64,000 bases of DNA from Gnetum montanum (Eukaryota > Streptophyta > Gnetopsida > Gnetales > Gnetaceae): positions 160,016 to 224,015 of the forward strand of contig MNCI01006012.1 in NCBI GenBank assembly GCA_015680685.1. The letters run 5' to 3'. The position numbers were made by a program, and so were the translations under genes. Shown piece after piece: positions 34,543-47,435 of this stretch (its first letter is position 1; every line of letters starts with the position of its first letter). Below the pieces are notes generated by a model, which saw only the letters and a list, made by a program, of their open reading frames with translations, was not told the origin of the DNA and did no database searches.

Positions 34543-35326
34543 AAATTGGTTACACCCTTCATACCATCCAAACCCAAGTGTTTATTAGGTTTAGCATCTT
34601 GTTTCCCCAACAGGGTCAACATCTTCTACCTCACCACATTATTATTATTCTCCTCAATGCCATCAACCCATATCCTTACCAACAGGACCGCCACCTTAGG
34701 TACCTTATAGTTCTCCTCAATTTTAACATTCTTATTTTTCACCTTCTTCTACTTTTCCACCAATTTTACCTAAAGGGTTTGCACCACAACATCAACCCAT
34801 GAACGTTACTTGTACTTCTATTATCAACCGCAGTGGGAATCTTCCATAACATCATAGGCATCCCTTCTTTAGACATGACCATAGAAAGGGACACCTCAGC
34901 TCTAAAACCACTACATCCTCCAACTCAACATAAGTTCAACAATGCAGTGCATCTTTCTCCACGAACCCTACACCTTGTGTTACCTTATCTGGGCCACCAC
35001 TCAACACTCCAACAACTATGCAGCCTGATGAATATAGCCACATAGGGAGACATATCAATCCTTGCATACCATCTTACGATCATAAGTGCCATAGTGGGTC
35101 AACCATTCATTAATTAACTACATCTTATAAATTTCCCCACTATGCCTACTATAATCAAGTGTGTGAACCCCACTCTAGGTACATTCCAACCACCACATCA
35201 AAAGACACCCTATGGTTTGGATATGACTAGGTTCCATTATTCCCAACATGCAAGAATCCCAACCTTCCATTTATTAATTCTAGCCATGCTCAACCATTTA
35301 GCTAAGGGGGATATCCCCCATTCTAA

Positions 35327-37119
35327 CAACACAGAATTAATAAATTTTTCTTTAATTTTACACTTTTTGTATTTTTGTCTTTTTATGAGTAATCTCATCT
35401 ATGAATAAAAAACTCATGTGACTCATTGGTTGATGTGTTGTTCTATGCTATCGAGTCTTAGGTAACTAATTATTTGGACGATGAACCCACAACATCCACT
35501 CATCAATTCTATTAATAAGAGGTCCTACCTTGGGTACAATGATATTCTTGACATCATTAAAACTTAAAGTAATTTTATGCTCATTATGCCCAGAATGAAG
35601 AATGATGGACTAAGAAGGAATGGCCAGGGTGTGACATCAAGGGGACTTATGGATTCTCTTTGGTGACATCTATGAGAGTTACCATGCAGCTTGGTTGTAC
35701 TAAGATCCTTGTAGATCTAACAAGAAATGGGACTAAGAGTAATAAAGGCACTCATTTCAGAAAAATAATGCTATTCTAGGGGGTCTCATTAGAAAGACAT
35801 GCATCCATGCCTAAAGGTAGGTAGCTTCTCTGGATTAAGCATTGACATAAAAAAACGTGTGCCACAAAGAAAAAATCACTCCTCCCTTGAACGAAATGTC
35901 AAGTGATCATACACCTTGCTATCATGATGCTCTGATGGTTGTCCATCATGGGATGAAACAATGTAATGTCACTGATTGGAGGAATAGAATTGGTCCTGAT
36001 TTTGGAGTGATGGGTTAATGACACATTAATCATGCCCTACACTAAGGATTCATTGTGCCCTGGGTTAGTTACCTCATGTTCCACTCTTTGCAATCCCTTC
36101 TACAATTCGTCCCATCTTGCTATTCATGTAATTGGGACTTGTGACTTGTGTAGCATTGAATTTATACCTCATCAAAATGGTATTTACGTGTGTGTGTTTT
36201 GTGAAATTGGTGTAGATTGCATTTAACCTTCTAGTGCCTATGAACATTTTAAGGTGTGGTTACGCAAGGGAACTATAGGTTGGAACTTGCTTTGGGGAGG
36301 ATCCACTTGCATGAATTTTGTAATTTGTACTTGTTACACATCATCATCACATTATTTTATACCCTTTAAGAATTGCATTACCAACATTATCCTTTCCCTC
36401 ATCATCCTTCCAGTTCAAATGTTCCTGTGTACCGAAACATGTCCTTTCCCCTCATCCAATTCATGTATTTCATTGTCAACTTCTACACCATTATAGTTTG
36501 TTATGCCTTCTGGTCTATTTCACATTGCCCTAGACCTTTTACACTGACCTCAAGTCCTTCATTTTTGACATTAGAATTTCAGAAATTTATCAACTCTTCT
36601 AAGTACCCTATTTTTGATAGGTTGTGATATCGGGTTGGACACGATATCAGGGTCATTTACAATTGCTCATGTGGGGGGAGTTTTTCAAATTTTCTTCCAT
36701 GAATTATGACTTGCACACCTCTTGGTCAAACAACCATAGCTCGCTAGCTAGCGCTCTAATTTTCATTTTGATCAAACCTACCTAAACCTAGAGTGTTCAA
36801 CTTAGTCATGGGGGAAGGGTACACTCTAAATTGTGTAGAAATTTTTCAAAATTCATCATCATCTGAAGGATACTATAAATGGTAATTACTTATAAAAATG
36901 ATAAACATGTTGCCAAAACAATCTTATCTCCTCACTTACACTAAGAATTTAAACTTTGAGGCCATCAGATCAAATTGGGCCCAATACTAAAACATTGGGG
37001 GACATTTTAGTAATTGTAAATCACATGAAATAAGAAAATGAATTCATTAAGGCAAGAAGTAAGATATAACTTAACTTTTGTAAGAAACCTTACTAATGAT
37101 TTGCCTTGTGTGATTATAG
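35327..37119 (+). other. conserved gag-ORF2 spacer of D
   Basis: Aligns with 23696-25636 in B. It contains the GCCTAAAGGTAGG block (about 35808-35820), the block at 36252-36312, and two GATATC hexamers at 36626 and 36643, 17 bp apart as in B (25053 and 25070). The rest of the internal array with its TATA is deleted here. Confidence 0.65.
36252..36312 (+). other. conserved spacer block (D copy)
   Basis: GTGGTTACGCAAGGGAACTA, TAGGTTGGAACTTGC and TTTGGGGAGGATCCACTTGC, close to the B copy. Confidence 0.65.
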
Positions 37120-39911
37120 ATGGCCCCTAAATGCAGACAACAAGAGGGACCCTCCCAAGGTGTGTTAAAATGATTGAGGAGAGGCAAAGGCCAAGTGTCT
37201 CCCAAGGAATGTGTGGAGTAGGAGGCGTAGCCATTTAGCATCCATCAAGAGCCCCTTGCTATTGTACAATTGGGATAGGTGGAAGGAGGAGTTGCTAAAG
37301 CACTTGAATAGGGACAACACATCATGTTGTCCCTAGAGTGTGTTCAGGCCATCCATGAGAGGTCCACATCGATATCAGTGATCGTGGAATTGAACTTCAA
37401 ACCTTTCATAGAGTTTGCTCTTGAGGTCATTAGGGACCAACTCAAGGGGTCTCCATTATGACCTATCCTCTCTAAAAGTGGTGCTTGGTACTTAGGAGAA
37501 ACGTACCAATTTTGGCATAATAAGGAAGAGGGCACCACAATTGACATTGGTGGTGTGACTATCGATTTTTCTACCAAGGCCATCTCAGAAGTATTAAATC
37601 TTTCAAATACAAGGCCAAAAGTTGCTCACCTACCCACTGACTCCAATGTCGATGTGTGAATAATATGGTTGAAGAGGGTGTATGATAAAGAAGACAAGAC
37701 ATATGGAGAGTTGACACTGGAAGAAAGGATACACTTCAAAATTGTTACTTATCACATCTTCCCCATAAGAGGATTAAACCAAATATCAACATATGCGGCA
37801 AGAGGAAGTGCAATATTGATGGGCAAGGTTAATGCTAACCTTTCCCATTTGTATTTTGTGGAGATCTTGAGGTGGTTTGAAGAACACAAGATAGGGAAGT
37901 TTGCATTTCCCTTCCCTTGTCTCATCATGAAGCTATGCAAGCATGCTGGAATTCTGGGGTACACCTATGACGTTCCTAGAAGAGCCCAAAATGCTTTGTT
38001 TGATAAATTTTTGAAGCCACTAGCCCCAAGGAAAAGTGCTAGTGAGACGCTGGAGCTAGAGCAAGAACAAATGGTGGGACCCCTTGCAACTCAAACTACA
38101 GGTCCCAACCAACTCCCAAGCACTAGTCCTAGTTAACAACAAGAAGCAGAGCCCAACATGAGTCAACAAGACCAAATGCTACCACCACTGCAAGATTATC
38201 AACCATCAATGAGCCATCTCAGGGCCATTGCTAAGACAATTAGTTGAGGAAGTCATGATGACACCAATCTCTTCTAGGTCATCGATGACACCGTACAACC
38301 CATAATTTCTATTGATTGCACATGGGGTGAAGTGTCCATCCAAACCAGAGGAGGGGAGACCCATTGGTCATAACAAATTTTATGGAACACTGCGTCTTTC
38401 TAAGTGCAATTGGAAATGGGTGAAGGTGCCATAGGAGTGGTCATGCAGCACCAAGATGTAGTGAGAGCCATAGAAGTGGTCACAAACCACATCACAGAAT
38501 CTTTCAATGTTCCTGTTGTGCCACCGGTGGATTTCATAAGAGCACGTGATGCTCAAATTCTGGTCGATCCCTCAATGACTCCAGTGGAGCATGAGGATGT
38601 CCTTGATCAATTGCTATAGATAGAACAATTAATGACATCCTTGTTCAACATTCCATAAGATTTCACAGTAGCACAATCAGACCTCATCTCCATCAAAGGA
38701 AAGCTGGTCATGGTAGAGACCAAGGTCAAGCATGTGAAACAGAGTTGGCAAGACTCCAAGAGAGGCTCGTTACCCTGAAAGTTGCATAGCAATATCCATC
38801 TTAGTTTGTTCTCACAAACCAGCTAGACACTTTTAGGATAGAGCAACTTAATAAGCTGTTGGTGGACAATAAAAGAGTGGCTAAGGAGAAGGAGAAGGCC
38901 AACTAGGATGCCTCCAAGGTACAAGCAAAAACCTACGTGCATGGCAAGACACTCAGAGCCTTACAAGAAGAGAATACATAGCTCACCGCTAATAATCTTT
39001 GATTGACCACTATGGAGAAATAGAAGAATGTTCTCAAAGAAAACTTTCAGTAGTTATGAGAATAGTTGGTCAGGGTTAACCAAGACATGAACCATTTGGC
39101 TAGAGAAAATCAAACCCTCTTAATGGAGGAGGTATGCACAATCCGATAGAAGATGACCATAAAAATAAGCATGTGGAAAAATGAGGCCAAGCAACATGAA
39201 ACATTAAAAGAGCATTTCAGAGACTAGGTGGGGATGTACAAGCAAGTCATCAAGAAGGAGATCCATATGCCCAAGAACCACATCAACACCTTTAGTGCTC
39301 AACACATTAATTGGCAGGTCATATTGGACACATATGCATTTTTCCACTAGGCAAAGCTTAAAAGTTGGGATCTGTAGATTCAAGATATCATAAAGTACAT
39401 GGGATTGGCAAAATTTCAATATGCCAATCTAACCATATTGACAGTAGGATGCTCAAGAATAGAGCTCAAAAAGCAAGTAGCTACCACCTATGCTAAATAT
39501 GAAGCAGAATTTGTGGAGCATAAGAAAGCATTGCAAAGGCTAGAAGTTGCAAATTCTGAACTAGGGGTGGTTAAGGCCAACTACAAAGGGTAGAAAGATG
39601 TCACAGTGGACTTGGCTTGACAACTTACAAATTTCCAGGAGTACAAAGACAAAGCCAGAGCCTACAAGGAGGAACAACAGTTGTTTATGGCTTGGTATGT
39701 TAAAGTAAATCAAATGTTTACACAACTACCATGTCCATGGGAGGTGTCAACTCCATCAAAGATTGGAGCATCAGCATGGACGACACAAGACCCTTGAACT
39801 AAAAAGGAAAAGCTCCAGGCACTATTGCAGAGCCATCAAATTCCAAAACCTAGAGCACAAGACAAGGGGAAGTGTGCCATGGAGGAACCACCACCACTAG
39901 GAACCACATGA
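37120..39911 (+). pseudogene. ORF2 of element D, decayed
   Basis: Homologue of B ORF2, from ATG 37120 to TGA 39909-39911. A 155-codon open piece at 37669-38136 covers the second half of the globular domain (HFKIVTYHIFPIRGLNQIST, FPCLIMKLCKHAGIL), and 38404-38619 is open and in the same frame. The coiled-coil part is shifted by a single-base deletion near 38740. The total length is not a multiple of three. Stops are numerous. It ends before the polypurine region, as in B. Confidence 0.85.
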
Positions 39912-40093
39912 GTTCCTACAAAATCTTTTAATTTTTGTGTCTATGTCCTAATTTCGTTGTATTCAATTCTCCAATAAGGCAAGAATAAATTCCTAGTAAT
40001 TCAATAATCCCATATCTATCCACTATGTAATCATTGGGGCTTGTTCTCATTTTGTTTGACTCAAGGATGGGTTTTCATTCAGTCATGAGGGTA

Positions 40094-40953
40094 TGATGAA
40101 TCATGATTTAGTAGGCTCTGATATCGGACCCACGATATCAGGTACATGATATCGTGACTTAAGAAGTGATATAAGATACACAATATCATGACTCTTGTGT
40201 GGGCCTATAAATACATATGTAGGTGCAAGGAATCAGGAAGTTAGTCAGTTGGTAGTTTTAGCTAGAAGTTAGTTTTAACTTTTAGTTCTTCTCAACACTT
40301 TCTCCCAGTGCATGTCTGCAGTGTAATGATTGTAATTTTATGGCACATTTATTCAAGTGTGACATACTTGGACACACACATGACCAGAAATAAAGATCTA
40401 GATTACTTCATCATTGAAGCATTCACTTAGTTTAATTATTTAATTTCTTTCTTAATTAATACTTCTCTACCCTTAACTCCTATAAAACATAGAAGGAGTA
40501 CAACTTAATCATGAGCATTTAAGTGTGACTACTTGGTAACCTAGTAGCATACCTAGTATCTATGCTTGGTAATCCCAATAGTAGTTGTGCATGACATCCA
40601 AGATGTGTATGGATGATTAAGGAACAGATGCTCATCACACCTAGGCTAGTTTATACTCTCTCTTCCCATGTCCTATTAGCTTAGCTCTTTCTCCCTTTTT
40701 CTCCTAGCTTAATTAGAGTGATTTTCCATTGCCTCTAGGAGTAGCACTAAGTTAGAAACCACATTATACACCTCACTCTAGACTAAACCATACGTGACAA
40801 AGCATATACTAGTCCAGGTGGAAAGATAGTGGACTGCAATCAATAAGTAACTATCTTGATACCACAACTAGCCCGTCTACAGAGTTCAACCGAATCATGT
40901 GTGAAATGCTCGTATTCGTATGGTTGAGTGTAAGGGTACCTCACCACTCATCA
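40094..40953 (+). repeat. 3' LTR of D
   Basis: Starts TGATGAATCATG, ends CACTCATCA. TATAAATA at 40206-40213, 112 bp from the start, 14 bp less than in B because one array unit is missing. Confidence 0.9.
40120..40187 (+). promoter_or_regulatory. phased GATATC array, 3' LTR of D
   Basis: Hexamers at 40120, 40134, 40148, 40168 and 40182: steps 14, 14, 20, 14. The first is again 26 bp from the LTR start and the last 24 bp before TATA. Confidence 0.9.
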
Positions 40954-41283
40954 TGGGGCTTCCAAAATGACTCTCTTAATTTGATCCAAAGCTTCAAGTA
41001 ATTCTTTAGTCTTTCTTACTTCAACATCCTTTTTCAACATCTGTGAAAGAGTTTTTGTTATTTCTATAAATCTAGAAATAAAATTCTTAACAAAGTTTAC
41101 TTTCCTAAGGAATGATCTCAATGACTTTTTATTCATAGTATGTTCTATACCTTGAATGGCTTCAATTATAGCTTAATCAATAGCTATCTTCTTCTAACAA
41201 ATTATATGCCCAAGTAGACTACCTGATTTTACTTCAAAAATACTCTTTTTTGGGATTTAGAGAAATACCAAATTCCTTACATT
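40954..41283 (-). pseudogene. C3: RT/RNase H part beyond D
   Basis: Minus-strand 40951-41136 reads SLRSFLRKVNFVKNFISRFI, then LKKDVEVRKTKELLEALDQI: RT connection sequence of the C family, matching 29917-30243. It ends where host-type DNA starts. Confidence 0.8.
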
Positions 41284-42198
41284 TTTTACGCTATTCATCT
41301 AATATTCCCTATCTTTGTTACGCTATTCATCCAATTCACATTTATCTATATCTCTTATTTTATGGATTTATTTTTAGAACCTATAAGAATATAAAAATGG
41401 CCCAAATAAATATCCATGGTTGCATCATTTGTAATGCATGAGATGCAATCCTCCTTCATTGTATTCTTTCATTCTCTCTATGCTTCAATCTTGATGTTGT
41501 GCTATTGCTAATGATCTAGGAACTAATATTCTACTAAGGTTTTTCCTAGGGTAACTCTATGTCTTTCCAATTTATGCTATATTATTTTCTTTTTAACAAA
41601 AAATTATTAGTATTGTGTGCGAAATATTGGGAATAACAACTTGAATGTACCTTGGGAATGCCTCAATGGTCATACATATAGACTATTGCTTTTGCTTCTA
41701 CTCCTAGCACTTAGTTAAGAAGTTGCATATATGTCATCACATTAATAAGTAGGTATGTACCTTGCATGATGGGCAAGCATGCCTACATCATCATTAACAT
41801 GTATGTTCCTTCACTAATAAGAAAGTAGGACCTGAGAACACCTCTTTTAAGTGAAACAAAAACCAATTACAATATCAATAATGTAATAGAACAATTTTAT
41901 AAAGTTTTGTACATAGTTTTTTATTGTTTGAAAACATATATAATTCTTCATAAAGGTGGGTTCCTTTTAGTTTTTGTTTTTGTTTATTTTTTCCCAAATT
42001 TACTTGTCATTTTGGAGATTTAGAATGATGTATGCATGCTCAATAATGCATGGTCACATGACAAACTATGCTTGCAATGAATACCTATTATGACTAGGTA
42101 TATGGTCCTCCCTGGTTAGTTAGCTATATCCTTTTCTACTAATAATAACTCATTATATACCATGCTATTTTTGGATTTAGAAAATTAAATTTATATAG
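41284..42198. other. host-type non-coding sequence, unit 2, left of E
   Basis: Diverged copy of 30244-31020. No gene seen. It ends with the phrase CATGCTATTTTTGGATTTAG and AAAATTAAATTTATA, which occurs again right of E. Confidence 0.7.
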
Positions 42199-42553
42199 TG
42201 ATGAGTGGTGAGATACCCCTACACTCAACCATATGAAACGAGCATAGCACCCGCGATCTGGTGGAACTCTGCAAACTAAATGCCTATGCGCTTCATGGAA
42301 CACTTAAGGTTAACTATTCGTTATCTTCCCAGACTTACTTGTAGTTGTCATGGTGTATAGTTAACTAAGTCCAAGGTATATGATTTTTATAGTCTTTTAT
42401 GTTTTTCTCCTATGCTATGGAGGTGAAGGGTTGAAAAACTAACTAACTCTAACTAATGAACTAAGTATAAATTACCTAGCGTCAGCATCCATTCCCACTT
42501 ACCATACACACCCTAAACTGATGCAACCATGGCTACCAAATGCTAATCGTTTT

Positions 42554-42660
42554 TAGGATTATCATGCATAACGCACATGCTCGAAGTGGTCGTACTGAGG
42601 CACTTANCTAGGATTATCATGCATAACGCACATGCTCGAAGTGGTCGTACTAAGGCACTT
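42554..42660. repeat. duplicated segment around single N 42607 (likely assembly join)
   Basis: About 52 bp (TAGGATTATCATGCATAACG onwards) occur on both sides of the N, with one difference. Confidence 0.75.
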
Positions 42661-42815
42661 AACTAGGAGGAAAGGGTTGAGAGAATCTATCTAGCCTAAG
42701 TGCAATGAGCAGCTGATTTCTTGACTAACCGTACACATCCAGGTGTACGACTACCACTGGGATTACCAAGTGTAGATCTTGGATACACCATTGGGTTACC
42801 ACGTAGTCACACTAG

Positions 42816-42993
42816 ATTCTTGTAATCAAGTCGTACTCATACCGCATGCGATGAGCAGCCGATTCCTTGACTAACCGTACACATCCTTAGATGCTCGTAA
42901 TCAAGTCGTACTCATATCGCATGTGATGAGCAGCCGATTCCTTGACTAACCGTACACATCCTTAGATGCTCGTAATCAAGTCATACTCATACC
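42816..42993. repeat. 75-bp tandem repeat, about 2.4 copies
   Basis: Units start at 42816, 42891 and 42966 (ATGCTCGTAATCAAGTCGTA), the last cut by N 42994. The other LTR of E has one copy, so this is either a real expansion or an assembly loop. Confidence 0.8.
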
Positions 42994-43032
42994 NAACGTG
43001 ATATTGCAGCCTGTGCGAATCGTGTCTTATCA

Positions 43033-45190
43033 TACCACCATGACTGAATGAAAACTCGTCCTCGAGTTCCTTACAATAATATTGGAAAGGTAGGGAATTA
43101 TTGAGAGGAATGGAACTAATGGGATGACATGTGAATGGATCATCATTACAAGACTTGACAAAACTGGTGTTCATGACAACAAGGGTGAACACCTTATTAC
43201 ATTGACATTAGGCCTTAGTTGGTAGATGAGAAAGAGAGAGAGAGAGATAAGTGTTGCTACTACCAATGCCAATATTGCGCCTTTTGTTGTCCATCCGTAA
43301 GCACACCATCGATTTTGCTCCTTGCAAAGTTGCTTCAACACCACTCCATTCTAAGTGGTCCCTTTCAAATCCAATCCGTTGTTGCATGATTGCCATTTGC
43401 ACACACAATGTAATCTTATATTAGCAAGGGTAAATGAATTGCAATGTAGTTAATACCTTGCTTCAGTGTAAGTTCATTGGCTAGGTTGTGGTATGGTTGA
43501 TATGGATTGGGAGATATATTAATGATGACTACCAAAGGTGTAGGGGTTAGGAAGAAAATCGAAAAAATTCGGGGCTAGGAGAAAATTGAAAAAATTGGGC
43601 CCCGTAGCCCTATGACTAATTGTGAACCTCTAATAGCATTAGAATGGAGAAAGAAAAAGAGTAAGAAAGATAAATAAAAAGAGACAACTATAGCATCGAC
43701 GAAATGGATGTCAAGATGGTAATGAACAAAATAAAATCAATTGCAAAAATTTTTAAGAGAAAGAAGTTAACTGGTGCACCAAATAGGAATGCCAGTGGGT
43801 CCTCCCCAAAGAAGGCTCATGCCCTTGATACCCTGACAAACCCATATTCAAAGAGTCTGTAGGCTCTGGGAATGTCATTTGGAACAAGAGTTAATGTCTT
43901 CACCACAAGGGTTTACCAAAAAGAAAACAATGCGTCAACCAAAATATGTACAGTAATGATACAATTGGCAACGAGGTGGACAATGGAGAGAAGGATGGAG
44001 AGAAAAAAATAGAATGGAATCCCAAGAACAAGGTGGTGTATAGCCCCTTGTGTGTTTTATGATTAATGGGACTTAGCAAATCTCATTCCAACTCTAGCCT
44101 CAAACCAACCACTTCCAGTGACTTCACATCAATGCATTTGGTCGAACCATTCTCTTGAAGTAACAAGAATGCCTTCTCTAAGAGTCACCACCATTCCGAT
44201 GAAACAAAGGAGAGAATGGGAAGCGAGAGGGAACATCTTTGGTTCCATAACTAGTGCTTGTAGCCCAAGTTTATTTTGTCTAAGGGGTGTGCTTTGAATT
44301 CTCACTTTTTCTCGTTTTTTTTTGTTTTATGTTTTTATGTGTGAGAATCACACCATGCAAAGACTTGATTATTTTTATTATCTCAGCTTTCAATAATTGG
44401 ATAATGTCGAACTAGTAAGAAAACTCAAGAAGGAAACATCCAAGCACCTAAGAAAATGGCCAACACAAAAGCATCAAGTTCCTTTGAAGTCACACCCTTT
44501 TCAATCCTTGAGTCCTTCCTTAGTTTGAGAAATGCCCAGTAACCGATTCGTTAGAGTTTTATTTAGAAGGGACTGTACATTTCCAAGTTGAGAGAGACTA
44601 TAGAAACTGGTGGATGGNTTATTTAGAAGGGACTGTACATTTCCAAGTTGAGAGAGACTATAGAAACTGGTGGATGGATGGATGAAGTGATCTCATTGCC
44701 TGCCATATCAAAAGAAACATACCTCAGTATCAACATTGTGACTTAAAGATAAAAACCAAACATTAGCAATCAATATGAAAATAGTTCATACAATCATTCC
44801 GAACACTTATTGGATGACAAACTTACATGGTGGAACACATGCACACACACAGACACAAAATGGAAAAGTATAACACTGTTGTAAAACAAAAAGAAAGAAA
44901 AGTTAAAAAATTTTGTAAAACAAAAATGTGTAAGAAAAAAACATATAAAACAAAAATGTGTAAAACAAAAATTTAAAAGAACTGAGGGCCCCATATGATT
45001 AGCATAGGTAGCCATCTCCCCCATGACTGAGTGGAAAGGGAGAGATCCAAAATAATGAGCGCCTATTTAAATTTCTAAGAAGTGTCCAACTTCTCCCAAT
45101 TGATGATCTTAGATTAAGGGGTGGAAGTTGGTGACGCTCATATTTCAACATATCTATGCCTTCGTTGTTGGCATGGTTTTCCTCCTTAGT
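43033..45190 (-). other. non-coding spacer of E
   Basis: No ORF2 is present. The polypurine-side block (GAGGACGAGTTTTCATTCAG in sense) adjoins the LTR and the conserved spacer block lies at 43794-43845. A 59-bp duplication flanks N 44618 (44559-44617 and 44619-44677). Short open frames at 43208-43408 and 44794-45024 have no recognisable motif. Confidence 0.6.
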
Positions 45191-46195
45191 TCATTCCACG
45201 CATCTTTGGTTGCTCTTTTGAGTAGCTGTCAACCACGGGGTGTCTACTACTGGTTGTGTGGTTGCTGCATACAGGCATATTTGTTGCAAATTTTCAGGGG
45301 CATACCTATTGCATGGAGGCATTTCCTCCATGTCATCACCCGATGAATCACTGTATGTGATGCATGGAACTTTCCAATTCTTAATCTTTCCATAAATATT
45401 TATCTTAGATATTTCCAAGGAAAGACCGCAGATCCTAAGGCATGCATCTATTGTACTTAGCCATGCCCTTCCCATTATAATTGGGAAGTCCCCTTTGTTG
45501 TTGTTCACTTCAATCACTAGAAAATCAGCTGGATAGGACCAACCACACATAGTGGTAATGATGTCCTCCACCAATCCCAAGGGAATGGTGATGGACTGGT
45601 CCACCAACTCTAGTTGAATGTTGTTCTTCTTGAGTTGTGGCAGGTTCTAGGCATGATACATCTCTTGTGAAATTAATTTGACTTCGGAACCTGAGTCAAG
45701 AAGAGCCCAATGTGGTTCATTTCTAGCGACTTGATGGTAGATTAAGGGACTCCCAAGGTCAGTTAGTTTTATGGAAAGGTGGCCTACCTTGATCCAGTCG
45801 ATTACGGTATGTGTTAACATAACTGTATGCATTAAGCTCTGTTGGGCTGAAGGGTGCTCTGAAGTGTTAGATGGTGAAGGAGTGTATATGGGCTCAACCA
45901 CTTGTTGTTGCGAGAGTTTGTCTGGGCTTTTGGTTCTAAAGAAGGGTCTTCTCTTTTTACAGTTGTCAAAACCAGCAGTGGGTTGAATATTTATAGCTCT
46001 CGCAGCATGACATTGCTGCGGTTGAGTAGGAAGTTCCCCTTGCATTATTGGAACATGAGGTGTTATGAGAACTACTTGTGGAAGAGGTGCAGATAGATTT
46101 GAAAGATGGTATAGGTATGGAGTGTCTCCTAGAGGAGGAGTCCTTCGGAAGTACTCCCGAACTTGGTAGTGACGGTGGGGAGTTGTGTGACTCAC
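45191..46195 (-). CDS. aspartic protease region of E
   Basis: Two open stretches, 45647-46195 and 45191-45607, in minus orientation. The first ends HWALLDSGSEVKLISQEMY: DSG is the retropepsin active site (codons near 45689-45697). The second continues the fold with VEDIITTMCGWSYPADFLVI and FPIIMGRAWLSTIDACLRI, where the second is the hydrophobic-G motif typical of plant gypsy proteases. A stop separates the two (TAG near 45646). It would cleave the gag polyprotein in the particle. Upstream words TVIDWIKVGHLSIK recur in G at 58880-58910. No RT follows. Confidence 0.75.
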
Positions 46196-46481
46196 AGAGT
46201 CACTTGGAGAAATCGGCTACTGCACATAATATCCATAAGGGTCAGGCTGCCGGTAAGGGTACTGATGTTTCAATGATGGCATCCCCTATGATAGTGGGTA
46301 TTGCCACTGCTGATGTTGTCCGATGGGTTGTGGTGGAGTTCCACTTGGATAATACGTTAAGGGTTGGTGGAACTACCTTGGGTTACCTTGGGGATAAGGT
46401 AACTTTTGGGGTGTTTGTCGTTGGTTAAGTCTCGGATTAAGTGCATACACCCTAGACTCATGCAGATGTGAGATGATTGGA

Positions 46482-46520
46482 CAACATCCCTTAGGATGGT
46501 CATAATGGCAGATCTCACAT
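46482..46520 (-). other. zinc knuckle with short spacing (E)
   Basis: CEICHYDHPKGCC, C-x2-C-x3-H-x4-C, all four ligands present. Confidence 0.8.
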
Positions 46521-46637
46521 CCACTATCATCATCTGAATCCGAATCCATAGCCACATCGGAGTTAGTAATTTTTCCCTTACCCTTGTTATGTGCAGGGCC
46601 TAAATCTCTCCACTTTGCCTTACCTTTGTCACTACCT

Positions 46638-46731
46638 TGTTCTACCTTCAACTCTTCTACAATTTTTAAGATAATTTTAATTTNGTGTTCTACCTTCAAC
46701 TCTTCTACAATTTTTAAGATAATTTTAATTT
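46638..46731. repeat. duplicated segment around single N 46684 (likely assembly join)
   Basis: 46 identical bases on both sides of the N. Confidence 0.85.
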
Positions 46732-47340
46732 TAGAGTCTAAGGAACTCCATACGTCATTTACCTTAGCCGCTATTTCTATTGTTAACTTTTGAATTGGCA
46801 AGGTTTTCCTGTTCACCAACTCTTCGATTGGTGACTCATCCTCTTCATTGCAAAATTTCACTCCCTTCTTTTGAAGAGAGGGATCACGGTTATATTCTTC
46901 TGTACTTTCCCTTTTTCATAGTTCACCTTCTTCTTTTGCTACTTGCTCCAACAAGCAATGAACTTCGTGGGCTCTAAGTTGTGATAGTCTTCCTTGGGCA
47001 TAATTCCCAAGGGTTCTTCTAGTCTCATGTTTGAGCCCATCTACGATGTGGCGGAGTTGATCCTGTTGAGCATATCCATGGCCCGAGCAACGATGTAACA
47101 ATGTGTAGTAGCGGGCCATGGCAGCATCCAAGGGTTTGTGATTTCCTTGCTTCCATCTGTGGATCTGCTTATGAAAATTGGACACTCTGGAGTACATCTG
47201 ATACTTATTGTTGAACAGTTCTAACATTGTACTCCACCTCCTGATGGTTTCCGCTGCTAAGGACTGGTACCAGCTCTCTGCTTCCTTGGTGAGTGTCCTG
47301 GGAAACAACTTAAGTTTTTGCCACTCATTCTCAATGTTTT

Positions 47341-47435
47341 ACAAGGCACAGGCATCATGGAATGTCTGTAAATGATGTTGCGGATCANACAAGGCGCAGG
47401 CATCATGGAATGTCTGTAAATGATGTTGCGGATCA
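47341..47435. repeat. duplicated segment around single N 47388 (likely assembly join)
   Basis: 47 bases on both sides of the N with one difference; it falls in the gag core. Confidence 0.85.

Larger units (their letters stand above)
33233..35326 (+). pseudogene. gag of element D, decayed
   Basis: ATG 33233 opens 126 codons close to those of B (MSLSQDYDNATTSKEIHW; GYDLDLQHHLQAFHDAYVWS) and stops at TGA 33611-33613. Frame shifts follow. A zinc-knuckle remnant lies at 34379-34417 (CNIFLYNHPKGQC, second Cys replaced by Phe). The Pro/Tyr-rich tail is readable to TAA 35324-35326. A run of 16 G followed by CG and C7 at 34518-34542 replaces a GGAGGAGGCC context in B. No protease motif is present. 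Confidence 0.8.
32273..40953 (+). mobile_element. D: pol-less LTR retrotransposon (gag + ORF2)
   Basis: LTRs 32273-33100 and 40094-40953 flanked by TGGGG. The interior has the same order as B: primer site, gag 33233-35326, spacer, ORF2 37120-39911, polypurine region. No pol motif is present. It is nested in C3 within unit 2. The start of the 5' LTR lacks about 16 bp after TGA. Confidence 0.95.
42199..43032 (-). repeat. 3' LTR of E
   Basis: TGATGAGTGG at the left, GTCTTATCA at the right. It contains single Ns at 42607 and 42994 and about 2.4 copies of a 75-bp unit. The U3 side keeps GTGATATTGCAG after the second N. Confidence 0.85.

Noticed and set aside
42816-42993. CRISPR-like array
   Set aside because: The 75-bp units are contiguous without unique spacers and lie in an LTR of a plant retroelement.
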